Below are positions 16,866-23,784 of a DNA stretch of 64,000 bases, piece by piece. The notes beneath the pieces are model-generated. The model was given only the letters and a program-made list of their open reading frames with translations, was not told where the DNA came from and made no database searches. Numbering within the stretch: the first letter of the stretch is position 1; every line of letters starts with the position of its first letter. The translations under genes were made by a program, and so were the position numbers. Origin of the DNA: an uncultured Prevotellaceae bacterium (lineage in GTDB: Bacteria; Bacteroidota; Bacteroidia; Bacteroidales; Bacteroidaceae); NCBI GenBank assembly GCA_902776935.1, contig CACYRS010000005.1, positions 1-64,000 of the forward strand. The letters run 5' to 3'.

Positions 16866-16959
16866 CTCATTTTATTCGTTATTTCTTCGTTTTTTGAGAA
16901 AAAACATAAAAAAATGCACTAATTTTAGCAATTTTCTTGCGTAATTAAAAAGAAATGAG

Positions 16960-16967
16960 TACTTTTG
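16960..16967 (+). promoter_or_regulatory. rpmH -7 box
   Basis: TACTTTTG matches the -7 consensus and lies 48 nt before the rpmH ATG. A TTG at about 16937-16939 could be the -33 element. Confidence 0.7.
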
Positions 16968-17014
16968 CACCCCAAATCGATAAGAATTGAATAAAAAATA
17001 AATAAGTTAAAGCA

Positions 17015-17170
17015 ATGAAGAGAACATTTCAGCCACACAATCGCCGTCGCGTAAACAAGCACGGCTTCCGTGAGAGAATGGCCACAAAGAATGGCCGTCG
17101 TGTATTGGCAGCTCGTCGCGCCAAGGGTCGTAAGAAGTTAACTGTTTCTGACGAGCATCACGGAAAGTAA
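17015..17170 (+). CDS. rpmH: 50S ribosomal protein L34
   Basis: A 51-residue, very basic protein beginning [18 protein letters not shown] and containing the L34 signature ([22 protein letters not shown]). It is a structural component of the large ribosomal subunit. The tail TVSDEHHGK is a short extension typical of Bacteroidetes L34. In many bacteria rpmH neighbours rnpA and yidD. Here rnpA and yidD lie more than 43 kb away in another operon. A strong terminator follows 34 nt after the stop, so it is probably transcribed alone. Confidence 0.97.
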   Translation: MKRTFQPHNRRRVNKHGFRERMATKNGRRVLAARRAKGRKKLTVSDEHHGK

Positions 17171-17203
17171 TCCGAGGAGAAACGTAGAAAAAACAACTAA
17201 AAT

Positions 17204-17246
17204 AGAAAGAAGTAGAGCGAAAACTTTACTTCTTTCTGTTTTTTTT
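17204..17246 (+). terminator. Intrinsic terminator after rpmH
   Basis: A perfect 11-bp stem, AGAAAGAAGTA (17204-17214) with TACTTCTTTCT (17227-17237), is followed by G and a run of eight or more T. Confidence 0.92.
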
Positions 17247-17254
17247 GTAACTAA

Positions 17255-17286
17255 TTTGGTTTTTCGAATTTTTTTGTGTACTTTTG
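17255..17286 (+). promoter_or_regulatory. Promoter of the PASTA-rluD-ddl run
   Basis: TTTG at 17255-17258 and TACTTTTG at 17279-17286 are separated by 20 nt. The ATG at 17292 is only 5 nt after the -7 box, so the transcript is nearly leaderless. Confidence 0.8.
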
Positions 17287-17291
17287 CCGCC

Positions 17292-17954
17292 ATGAAGACA
17301 AAAGAATTCTTCGGAAAGTTTGTTAGCGCCTATCTGCTGTGTCATCTGGCTGGCATGGCGCTGTTCATCGTCCTTATTTGCTTTGGGGTCAAATACGGAC
17401 TGGAGTGGTATACCCATCATGGAGAAGGAATAGAGGTGCCTAAAGTGGAAAATATGTTATATTCCAACGCCCGTACTCTTGTTGAGCAGATAGGGCTCAA
17501 TATCATGGTTTCCGACTCTGGGTATAACAAAAAACTCCCAGCCGACTGTATCCTTGCCCAGAGTCCTGGCGAGGGAACGAAGGTTAAGGAAGGCCATATG
17601 ATATATGTCACTGTTAATGCACCGTCATCACCTACGTTTGCTATTCCTGACATCGTGGATAACAGCAGCTATCGTGAGGCTGTGGCTAAGTTGACGGCGA
17701 TGGGGTTCAAACTTCTCCCTCCTAAGAAGGTGACAGGAGAGAAAGACTGGGTATACGGCATCATCAGTCGAGGCCGGAGAGTGACAACAGGCGATTTGAT
17801 CAGCATCGATTCACCACTGACGCTTATGATCGGTAGTGGATTGTACAATGAGGAAGATGAGGATCTCGACTATGTTGATCCTGTATATCATAAGGCAAAT
17901 GAAGACACTTTGCCTGAAGAGGATGATTTTGAGGAAGTGAAGATACCAGAATAG
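17292..17954 (+). CDS. PASTA domain membrane protein
   Basis: From the ATG at 17292 the protein has 220 residues: a short cytoplasmic start, one transmembrane segment (about residues 12-36, YLLCHLAGMALFIVLICFGVK), then two PASTA repeats outside the membrane (EVPKVENMLYSNARTLVEQIGL... and AIPDIVDNSSYREAVAKLTAMGF...) and an acidic tail rich in Glu and Asp. PASTA domains are found on wall-sensing kinases and penicillin-binding proteins and can bind muropeptides or beta-lactams. Here there is no kinase or transpeptidase domain. It heads a run with rluD and ddl, and the ddl link suggests a wall-related role. A longer frame from 17256 would include the promoter. Confidence 0.88.
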   Translation: MKTKEFFGKFVSAYLLCHLAGMALFIVLICFGVKYGLEWYTHHGEGIEVPKVENMLYSNARTLVEQIGLNIMVSDSGYNKKLPADCILAQSPGEGTKVKEGHMIYVTVNAPSSPTFAIPDIVDNSSYREAVAKLTAMGFKLLPPKKVTGEKDWVYGIISRGRRVTTGDLISIDSPLTLMIGSGLYNEEDEDLDYVDPVYHKANEDTLPEEDDFEEVKIPE

Positions 17955-17959
17955 AATTG

Positions 17960-17981
17960 AGAGTGTAGAGCTTGCTACCGC
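17960..17981 (+). repeat. Short repeat before rluD
   Basis: AGAGTGTAGAGCTTGCTACCGC here matches the end of the spacer before the acyltransferase gene (20074-20110), which ends in GAGTTTAGAGTTTGCTACCGC. Both copies sit directly before a start codon, in the same operon. Confidence 0.6.
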
Positions 17982-17985
17982 AGTA

Positions 17986-19050
17986 ATGGTTGAGGATTAC
18001 GAAATAGAGGACGAGGAACTGTTGGAAGCTGGTGACGAGCCGGCTGACGACGGGCAGTTGTATGAGCACTTCCGCATAGAGGTGGATCGTGGTCAGGTGC
18101 CTGTCCGTATCGATAAGTTCCTTTCTGAGCATCAGCCTCACTCCAGCCGTAACCGTATTCAGAAAGCTGCCGAGGCAGGATTCATACATGTCAATGGCAC
18201 TCCTGTAAAGAGTAACTATAAGGTTCGTGCTGGCGATATCGTCACTCTGATGCTCGACCGACCTCACTATGATACAACCATAGAACCGGAGGATATCCCC
18301 CTTGAAGTGGTTTATGAAGACGATGACTTGATGGTGATAAACAAACCGGCAGGTATGGTAGTGCATCCTGGATGTGGCAACTTCAACGGTACGCTTGTCA
18401 ATGCCATCGCTTGGCATCTAAAGGATCTGGAATCGTATGACCCGAATGATCCGGAGGTAGGACTGGTACATCGTATCGACAAGGACACCAGTGGGCTGCT
18501 GGTTGTAGCCAAGACTCCTGATGCAAAGACATCGCTTGGTAAGCAGTTCTTCAACAAGACCACTCATCGCAGCTATAATGCACTCGTCTGGGGTAACTTT
18601 GTGGAAGATGAGGGTAGAATAGAGGGAAATATCGGTCGTGACCCTAAAGACCGTCTGCGGATGGATGTCTTCCCTCCTGATTCAGAGATAGGCAAACCTG
18701 CAGTCACTCATTACAAAGTGCTGGAGAGATACGGCTATACTACTCTCGTGGAGTGTATCCTCGAGACAGGACGTACTCATCAGATACGAGCCCACATGAA
18801 GCATATCGGCCATCCGCTGTTCTGCGATGAGAGATATGGAGGGTGTGAGATACGACGTGGTGAGCGTACGGCCAGTTACAAGGCGTATATACAGAACTGT
18901 TTTAAACTCTGTCCGCGTCAGGTTCTGCATGCAAAGACCCTTGGCTTTATACATCCCACGACAGGCAAACAGATGGACTTCACCTCGGAGTGGCCTGAGG
19001 ATATGGCGGCTCTGATAGATAAGTGGAGGAAGTACGTGGGGAATAAATAA
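17986..19050 (+). CDS. rluD: Pseudouridine synthase, RluD family
   Basis: RluA/RluD-family enzymes convert uridines in 23S rRNA to pseudouridine. The 354-residue protein has an acidic N-terminal extension of about 35 residues (VEDYEIEDEELLEAGDE), an S4 RNA-binding domain (VRIDKFLSEHQPHSSRNRIQKAAEAGFIHVNG near residues 38-70), and the catalytic domain with GLVHRIDKDTSGLLVVAKT near residue 160, whose Asp is the nucleophile. The end motif RTHQIRAHMKHIGHPLFCDERYG (near residue 265) is also present. RluD specificity (positions 1911/1915/1917 in E. coli numbering) is the usual assignment for this architecture but is not proven here. It lies between the PASTA gene and ddl, in an order often seen in Bacteroidetes. 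Confidence 0.93.
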   Translation: MVEDYEIEDEELLEAGDEPADDGQLYEHFRIEVDRGQVPVRIDKFLSEHQPHSSRNRIQKAAEAGFIHVNGTPVKSNYKVRAGDIVTLMLDRPHYDTTIEPEDIPLEVVYEDDDLMVINKPAGMVVHPGCGNFNGTLVNAIAWHLKDLESYDPNDPEVGLVHRIDKDTSGLLVVAKTPDAKTSLGKQFFNKTTHRSYNALVWGNFVEDEGRIEGNIGRDPKDRLRMDVFPPDSEIGKPAVTHYKVLERYGYTTLVECILETGRTHQIRAHMKHIGHPLFCDERYGGCEIRRGERTASYKAYIQNCFKLCPRQVLHAKTLGFIHPTTGKQMDFTSEWPEDMAALIDKWRKYVGNK

Positions 19051-19081
19051 GAAATAAAAAATATAAAATAAAAAATATAAT

Positions 19082-20071
19082 ATGGATATGAAGAGAACGA
19101 TAGCCATCGTATGTGGTGGCGACTCATCAGAACATGATGTATCCCTGCGTTCTGCACAGGGACTCTATTCCTTTTTTGACAAGGAGCGTTACAATGTGTA
19201 TATCGTGGATATCAAGGGTCTCGACTGGCACGTTGAACTACATGATGGCACAACGGTAAAGATCGACCGTAATGACTTCTCGTTTGTTGAGAATGGTACG
19301 AAACGTAATTTCGACTATGCATATATCACCATCCATGGCACTCCAGGTGAGAACGGTAAGCTGCAGGGATATTTCGACCTTATCGGTCTGCCTTATTCTA
19401 CCAGCAGTCTGCTCGTTGAGGCTCTGACCTTTGATAAGTTTGTCCTTAACCAGTACCTGCGTGGCTATGGTGTCAGTGTAGCCGATTCACTTCTTATACG
19501 TAAGGGATATGAGGAAATGGTAAGCGATGACGAGGTAGAGGAGCGCATCGGTATGCCTTGTTTCGTAAAACCTGCTGCCGATGGTTCTTCGTTTGGAGTA
19601 ACAAAGGTAAAGAATAAGGATCAGTTGGCACCTGCCATCCGTAAGGCGATGATGGAGAGTCCGGAGGTTATGGTTGAGTCGTTGCTCGAAGGTACCGAGA
19701 TTACCCAGGGAATATACAAAACTCGTGAGAAGACAGTCGTATTCCCTATTACTGAGGTAGTGACATCTAACGAGTTCTTTGATTACGATGCAAAATACAA
19801 TGGTCAGGTACAGGAGATTACCCCTGCCCGTCTGTCGCCTGAGACTACAGAGCGCGTATCTAAGATTACATCCCATATCTATGACATCCTCCATTGCAAT
19901 GGCATCATCCGTATCGACTATATTGTGTCAAAAGAAGGAAAGATATCGATGCTTGAGGTGAATACTACTCCAGGAATGACTGCTACCAGTTTTATCCCAC
20001 AGCAGGTTAGTGCAGCAGGACTTAATATGGCCGATGTGCTCACGGATATTGTGGAGAACCAGATGAGGTAG
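19082..20071 (+). CDS. ddl: D-alanine--D-alanine ligase
   Basis: Ddl joins two D-alanines with ATP to give the dipeptide used by MurF. The 329-residue ATP-grasp enzyme shows the N-terminal IAIVCGGDSSEHDVSLRSA (usual GGxSxEhevSl), FDYAYITIHGTPGENGKLQGYFDLIGLPYS near residue 77, the ATP-binding PCFVKPAADGSSFGVTKV near residue 158, and the C-terminal IRIDYIVSKEGKISMLEVNTTPGMT with the metal-binding Asp, Glu and Asn. The conserved Tyr in LPYSTSS and the normal length point to a standard D-Ala-D-Ala (not D-Ala-D-Lac) enzyme. It starts 31 nt after rluD in an A/T-only repeat spacer. Confidence 0.97.
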   Translation: MDMKRTIAIVCGGDSSEHDVSLRSAQGLYSFFDKERYNVYIVDIKGLDWHVELHDGTTVKIDRNDFSFVENGTKRNFDYAYITIHGTPGENGKLQGYFDLIGLPYSTSSLLVEALTFDKFVLNQYLRGYGVSVADSLLIRKGYEEMVSDDEVEERIGMPCFVKPAADGSSFGVTKVKNKDQLAPAIRKAMMESPEVMVESLLEGTEITQGIYKTREKTVVFPITEVVTSNEFFDYDAKYNGQVQEITPARLSPETTERVSKITSHIYDILHCNGIIRIDYIVSKEGKISMLEVNTTPGMTATSFIPQQVSAAGLNMADVLTDIVENQMR

Positions 20072-20073
20072 TT

Positions 20074-20110
20074 TAGAGTGTAAAGTGTAGAGTTTAGAGT
20101 TTGCTACCGC
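20074..20110 (+). repeat. Tandem TTTAGAGT-type spacer before acyltransferase gene
   Basis: Units AGTGTAAAGTGTAGAGTTTAGAGT lead into TTGCTACCGC and a start codon at 20112. It is the longer sibling of the repeat at 17960-17981. Confidence 0.6.
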
Positions 20111-20111
20111 T

Positions 20112-21254
20112 ATGATTGCAACAAAGGAGTTTGACGAGATAAGACCATACGAGCCGGAAGAGATGAAGCAGGCCTTCGAGGACTTGCTGGGTGACCGACA
20201 GTTTAACATCATCATGAAGGGCTTTGCACCATGGTTGCCTAAGTCCGTGCGTAATGGATTGTTGCGTCTGGCCTTCAAAGGGGTGAAGACACCGCTCGAC
20301 TTCCAGAAGCGGTTTATGAAACCCGTTGTCAACTACATCATCCGTAAGCATACTGATGGCTGCAGCTTTGACGATGCTGCTCTTCGTGATTTTAATTCAC
20401 GATTTACCTTTGTCAGCAATCATCGTGACATCGTGCTCGACTCTGCCTTCCTCGATGTGAAACTCTTTGAGGCAGGCTATCCCACAACGGTAGAGATAGG
20501 AATAGGCGACAACCTGCTTATCTATCCTTGGATAAAGAACCTTGTCCGCATGAATAAGGCCTTTACCGTCCGTCGCGGACTCTCTCTCCGTGAGACTCTT
20601 GCTGCATCACAACTGATGAGCCGTTATATCCATTATGCTGTTACCCAGAAGAAGGAGAATATATGGATTGCCCAACGCGAGGGTAGGGCTAAGGACTCCA
20701 ACGACCGAACTCAGGATGCAGTACTTAAGATGCTGGCTATGGGCGGAGATCTTCAGGAACTGAACATCGTGCCGCTGACCATAAGCTACGAATTTGACCC
20801 TTGCGATTACCTCAAGGCTCAGGAGTTCCAGCAGAAACGTGATAACCCTGCCTTTAAGAAGTCGCGTCAGGACGACCTTGACAATATGAAGACCGGTATC
20901 CTGGGGTATAAGGGTAGGGTGGTGTACCGTACTGCTGCTCCGATAAATACCTGGATTTGGGAACTGAAGGATGTGCCTAAGACCGAATTCTTCAAGACCG
21001 TGGCAGAGCGTATGGACCGTGAGATACATCGTGGCTACGAACTCTTCCCCTGTAACTATATCGCCCTCGATGAACTCAATGGCAATACGGATAATGCCAG
21101 CCATTATACCGATGCCGACAAGCAGCGCTTTGAGAAATATCTCTCAGGGCAGATAGCAAAGATCAGTATCCCCAACAAGGATGAGGCATTCCTTCGTGAG
21201 CGGATACTTACGATGTATGCCAATCCTGTTAGAAACAAAAGAGCGGCAGAATGA
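20112..21254 (+). CDS. PlsC-like glycerolipid acyltransferase
   Basis: A 380-residue protein of the 1-acyl-glycerol-3-phosphate acyltransferase superfamily. The catalytic region reads FVSNHRDIVLDSAFLD near residue 100, followed by YPWIKNLVRMNKAFTVRRGLS and the glycine motif IWIAQREGRAKDSNDRT near residue 190, then NIVPLTISYEFDPCDYL. The His and Asp of the first motif are spaced H-x5-D (HRDIVLD) or H-x-D, rather than the canonical H-x4-D. This divergent form is, as far as I know, common in Bacteroidetes. Several flanking regions suggest a peripheral membrane protein without clear transmembrane helices. The acyl acceptor could be a lysophospholipid or an aminolipid precursor, and the sequence does not settle which. 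Its last 4 nt overlap the NigD-like gene. Confidence 0.82.
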   Translation: MIATKEFDEIRPYEPEEMKQAFEDLLGDRQFNIIMKGFAPWLPKSVRNGLLRLAFKGVKTPLDFQKRFMKPVVNYIIRKHTDGCSFDDAALRDFNSRFTFVSNHRDIVLDSAFLDVKLFEAGYPTTVEIGIGDNLLIYPWIKNLVRMNKAFTVRRGLSLRETLAASQLMSRYIHYAVTQKKENIWIAQREGRAKDSNDRTQDAVLKMLAMGGDLQELNIVPLTISYEFDPCDYLKAQEFQQKRDNPAFKKSRQDDLDNMKTGILGYKGRVVYRTAAPINTWIWELKDVPKTEFFKTVAERMDREIHRGYELFPCNYIALDELNGNTDNASHYTDADKQRFEKYLSGQIAKISIPNKDEAFLRERILTMYANPVRNKRAAE

Positions 21255-21928
21255 AGAAGTGTTTCGGTCTTATCTGCTGTATCATCTGCATGATCGGTGG
21301 CTGCACTCAGGATGCCTACGACAAAGGCGAGGGTAGATACTCGCTGATGCGTGCTGATTTTGTTGAGGCTAACTCCAATGCCCAGAAAGAGATCGAACGT
21401 ATAACTACTGATGATGGCGATATCCTGTCGGCATCTAAACCGTTCAAGGCTAAGTTCGTTAATACCCCTGACTCTGTTTATCGTTGTGTATTATATTATA
21501 ATAAGGTAAAGGATGGGAATAGCCAGGATGTCTTCGAACCGATATCTATCGGTCAGGTGGCTTGTCCGAAGATAATACCTTTGGCAGAGCTCGACAAGGA
21601 GATGAAGACAGACCCTGTAAAGTTTGAGAGTGCCTGGATGAGCAAGTCGGGCAAATACATCAACCTGAGTCTCTATCTGATGACAGGTTCTTCTGAAGAC
21701 GAAGAGGCAAAACATACCCTGCGTATCGTTCAGGATACTATCGTCACCAACCCCGATGCCACCCGCACCAGTTATCTTCGCATCTACCACGATCAGGGGG
21801 GAGTGCCGGAATACTATTCTACGCAAGTCTACCTTAGCATCATAACACCCGGAATCCCTGCCGACTCGGTGAGAATCCAAATCCCTACGTACAAAGGTAT
21901 GACAGAGAAATCATTCTCGTTAAATTAA
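21251..21928 (+). CDS. NigD-like lipoprotein
   Basis: A 225-residue lipoprotein with an unusually Cys-rich signal region (MKKCFGLICCIICMIGGC, lipobox Cys18). The rest, beginning DAYDKGEGRYSLMRADFVEA and ending with IPADSVRIQIPTYKGM, matches the pattern of NigD-like proteins of Bacteroidetes: an N-terminal OB-like part and a C-terminal beta sandwich. Their function is unknown; the name comes from a nigrescin bacteriocin locus in Prevotella nigrescens. It overlaps the acyltransferase gene by ATGA, which indicates translational coupling, and a terminator hairpin follows directly. No bacteriocin structural gene is seen nearby. Confidence 0.75.
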   Translation: MKKCFGLICCIICMIGGCTQDAYDKGEGRYSLMRADFVEANSNAQKEIERITTDDGDILSASKPFKAKFVNTPDSVYRCVLYYNKVKDGNSQDVFEPISIGQVACPKIIPLAELDKEMKTDPVKFESAWMSKSGKYINLSLYLMTGSSEDEEAKHTLRIVQDTIVTNPDATRTSYLRIYHDQGGVPEYYSTQVYLSIITPGIPADSVRIQIPTYKGMTEKSFSLN

Positions 21929-21932
21929 TAAA

Positions 21933-21959
21933 AATCGCCACTTGGTTTGAGTGGCGATT
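21933..21959. terminator. Terminator hairpin between convergent genes
   Basis: AATCGCCACT (21933-21942) pairs with AGTGGCGATT (21950-21959), a perfect 10-bp stem with a 7-nt loop. It separates the nigD-like gene from the convergent GH5 gene. On the minus strand a T-run (TTTTTA) follows the stem, so it probably terminates the leftward PUL as well. Confidence 0.85.
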
Positions 21960-21980
21960 CCGAAATGTATTAACTCGATA

Positions 21981-23780
21981 TTAATAAGGCCACTTCCCGG
22001 CTGATATACCAGCCTTGATACCTTCCATGGCGTTTGTTCCGACAACCTTGCATGTAGCACGGTCGATGATGGTTGAAGAACCGTCAGAGCTGTTCAGACC
22101 TGCTGTATAGTTAGTATCCCAAGCCATGGCAATTACGCCATTATTCGTGGCATATTCGTTGACGCACTGATAGAACATTTTTACTGAGGCATCATGCTTT
22201 GCCTGGTCGCTTCCACTGACTGACGAAAGGTTGCGCTGTTGTCCTGCATATTCACCTATAATCACAGGATAGCCTTTTGAGGTATATGCAGTATTCAATT
22301 TGGCAAACTCACTCTTCATAGAGCTCTCTTCACCCCATGAAGCATTGTTTTTGCTTCCTGATACATGATTAGCTGCTCCCCAATATGCGAATCCACCCTC
22401 ACTGATCTTAGAACTATAAGTTCCACAGAATTGACCTGGGTCATAGAAGTGAACCTCCATCATAAGATAACCTGCAGACTCTGGTAATTTATCCGCTGTC
22501 AGATAGTTACATGAAGAGGCGATGTTAACGCTTGGACCCTGAACGACAAGTGTACGTTTGTCATTGTTTCCACCCGTAGCACGTACCGCCTCTACGAAAA
22601 CCTTGTTGTAGCGGATGAGGATAGGTGTCAGCGTCTCATGTTTGTCATGGAACAGGTTATACTCCTGGAATGGTTCATTAAGGCCTGCAAAGAGCAGATG
22701 CTCGTCATAACCCTTGAACTCTGTTGCTATCTGTGTCCACAGATCCTTCAGACGGGTAATCTTCGAAGTGATTGTAGCCTCGTCTACTGCTTGATAAGAT
22801 GATGTCGACTTGCTGAAGCCCTGAACCTCTATCCAGCCGTTATCCCAGTGATCGTTAAGCACCACATATAGTCCGTCGCTGATACAGTAGTCGACAATCT
22901 CCTTGACACGTGCCATCCATGCAGCATCGATTTTTCCATTGCTGTCGGAATGGATATCCCATGAGCATGGAATACGTATCGACTTGAAGCCGGCAGCCTT
23001 TACGCAGTCGATAATGGCCTGAGTGGTCTTTGTCGGTTGCCATGATGTTTCGCATCCCAGTCCATTACCAGTGGCTTCCATTGTGTTTCCTAGATTCCAA
23101 CCGGGATACATCTGTTTTGCAATATCTGCTGCCTTGGCAGTAATAGTACCCTGTTGTCCGGCTGCCTGACGGATAACTACGGATGCAGTCTCCTTGTTCA
23201 GAGTAAAGGTGATATTGGCAGAACGTGCTCCTGCTGGATTGACGGCAGCAGTAAAGCTGTGTTCTCCATTGCCCTTAGCACCGACAGTAAGCCATGCGGC
23301 ATCAGAGGTTACGGTATAGTTGCCGTTGCAGGTCAGTTTAACAGTTACCGAACCTCCTTCAGCTCCAACCTCATACTCTGTCTGTGATACCTTTAGAATA
23401 TCACCAGCCTTCTGGGTTATGCTTACTGTTGCCGTCTCTGAACCTGCTGATATTGTTATGCGTGCAGTGCGGTCAGCAGTCTCAGTAGTCATAGGACTAA
23501 CCTTAACTGTGATGGGAGTCACCTTAAGGCTCTGAGTCATGATGCCAACGGTAACTGTACACCACGAGGCATCGCTTGTGGCTGATATCTGAGAATTGGA
23601 TTGTACACTGATGGTTTGTTCTCCACCATCATTAGAGAATGACAGTTCTGTCTTAGTGACCTTTATGCCAGTGACAGTTGTTCCACCGCCAGCATCATCA
23701 CTACTGCTCCCACAAGCAACAAAAGCAGCGGTGGCCACAAGGGCCACCACAAGCGATAGGGTTTTCTTTAGAATCATCAT
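21981..23780 (-). CDS. GH5 endoglycanase lipoprotein with two BACON domains
   Basis: A 599-residue surface enzyme. The signal peptide has lipobox FVAC before GSSSDD. Two BACON domains follow: about residues 35-120 (ELSFSNDGGEQTISVQSNSQ, with ATSDASWCTV) and 125-205 (YEVGAEGGSVTVKLTC, with TSDAAWLTVG). These all-beta modules space the enzyme from the cell or from mucin. The GH5 domain, from about residue 215, starts AKQMYPGWNLGNTMEA and has SIRIPCSWD, VVLNDHWDNGW, the acid/base Glu369 in AGLNEPFQEY and the nucleophile Glu510 in VIIGEYAGQ. The likely activity is endo-beta-1,4-glucanase, with xyloglucan or mannan as alternatives. Its closest relative in the window is the GH5 at 50993-52231. The frame is open back to 23804, but the Met at 23780 (4 nt after the upstream stop) fits the signal peptide better. 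It is last in the leftward PUL. Confidence 0.9.
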   Translation of the reverse strand: MMILKKTLSLVVALVATAAFVACGSSSDDAGGGTTVTGIKVTKTELSFSNDGGEQTISVQSNSQISATSDASWCTVTVGIMTQSLKVTPITVKVSPMTTETADRTARITISAGSETATVSITQKAGDILKVSQTEYEVGAEGGSVTVKLTCNGNYTVTSDAAWLTVGAKGNGEHSFTAAVNPAGARSANITFTLNKETASVVIRQAAGQQGTITAKAADIAKQMYPGWNLGNTMEATGNGLGCETSWQPTKTTQAIIDCVKAAGFKSIRIPCSWDIHSDSNGKIDAAWMARVKEIVDYCISDGLYVVLNDHWDNGWIEVQGFSKSTSSYQAVDEATITSKITRLKDLWTQIATEFKGYDEHLLFAGLNEPFQEYNLFHDKHETLTPILIRYNKVFVEAVRATGGNNDKRTLVVQGPSVNIASSCNYLTADKLPESAGYLMMEVHFYDPGQFCGTYSSKISEGGFAYWGAANHVSGSKNNASWGEESSMKSEFAKLNTAYTSKGYPVIIGEYAGQQRNLSSVSGSDQAKHDASVKMFYQCVNEYATNNGVIAMAWDTNYTAGLNSSDGSSTIIDRATCKVVGTNAMEGIKAGISAGKWPY

Positions 23781-23784
23781 ATAT

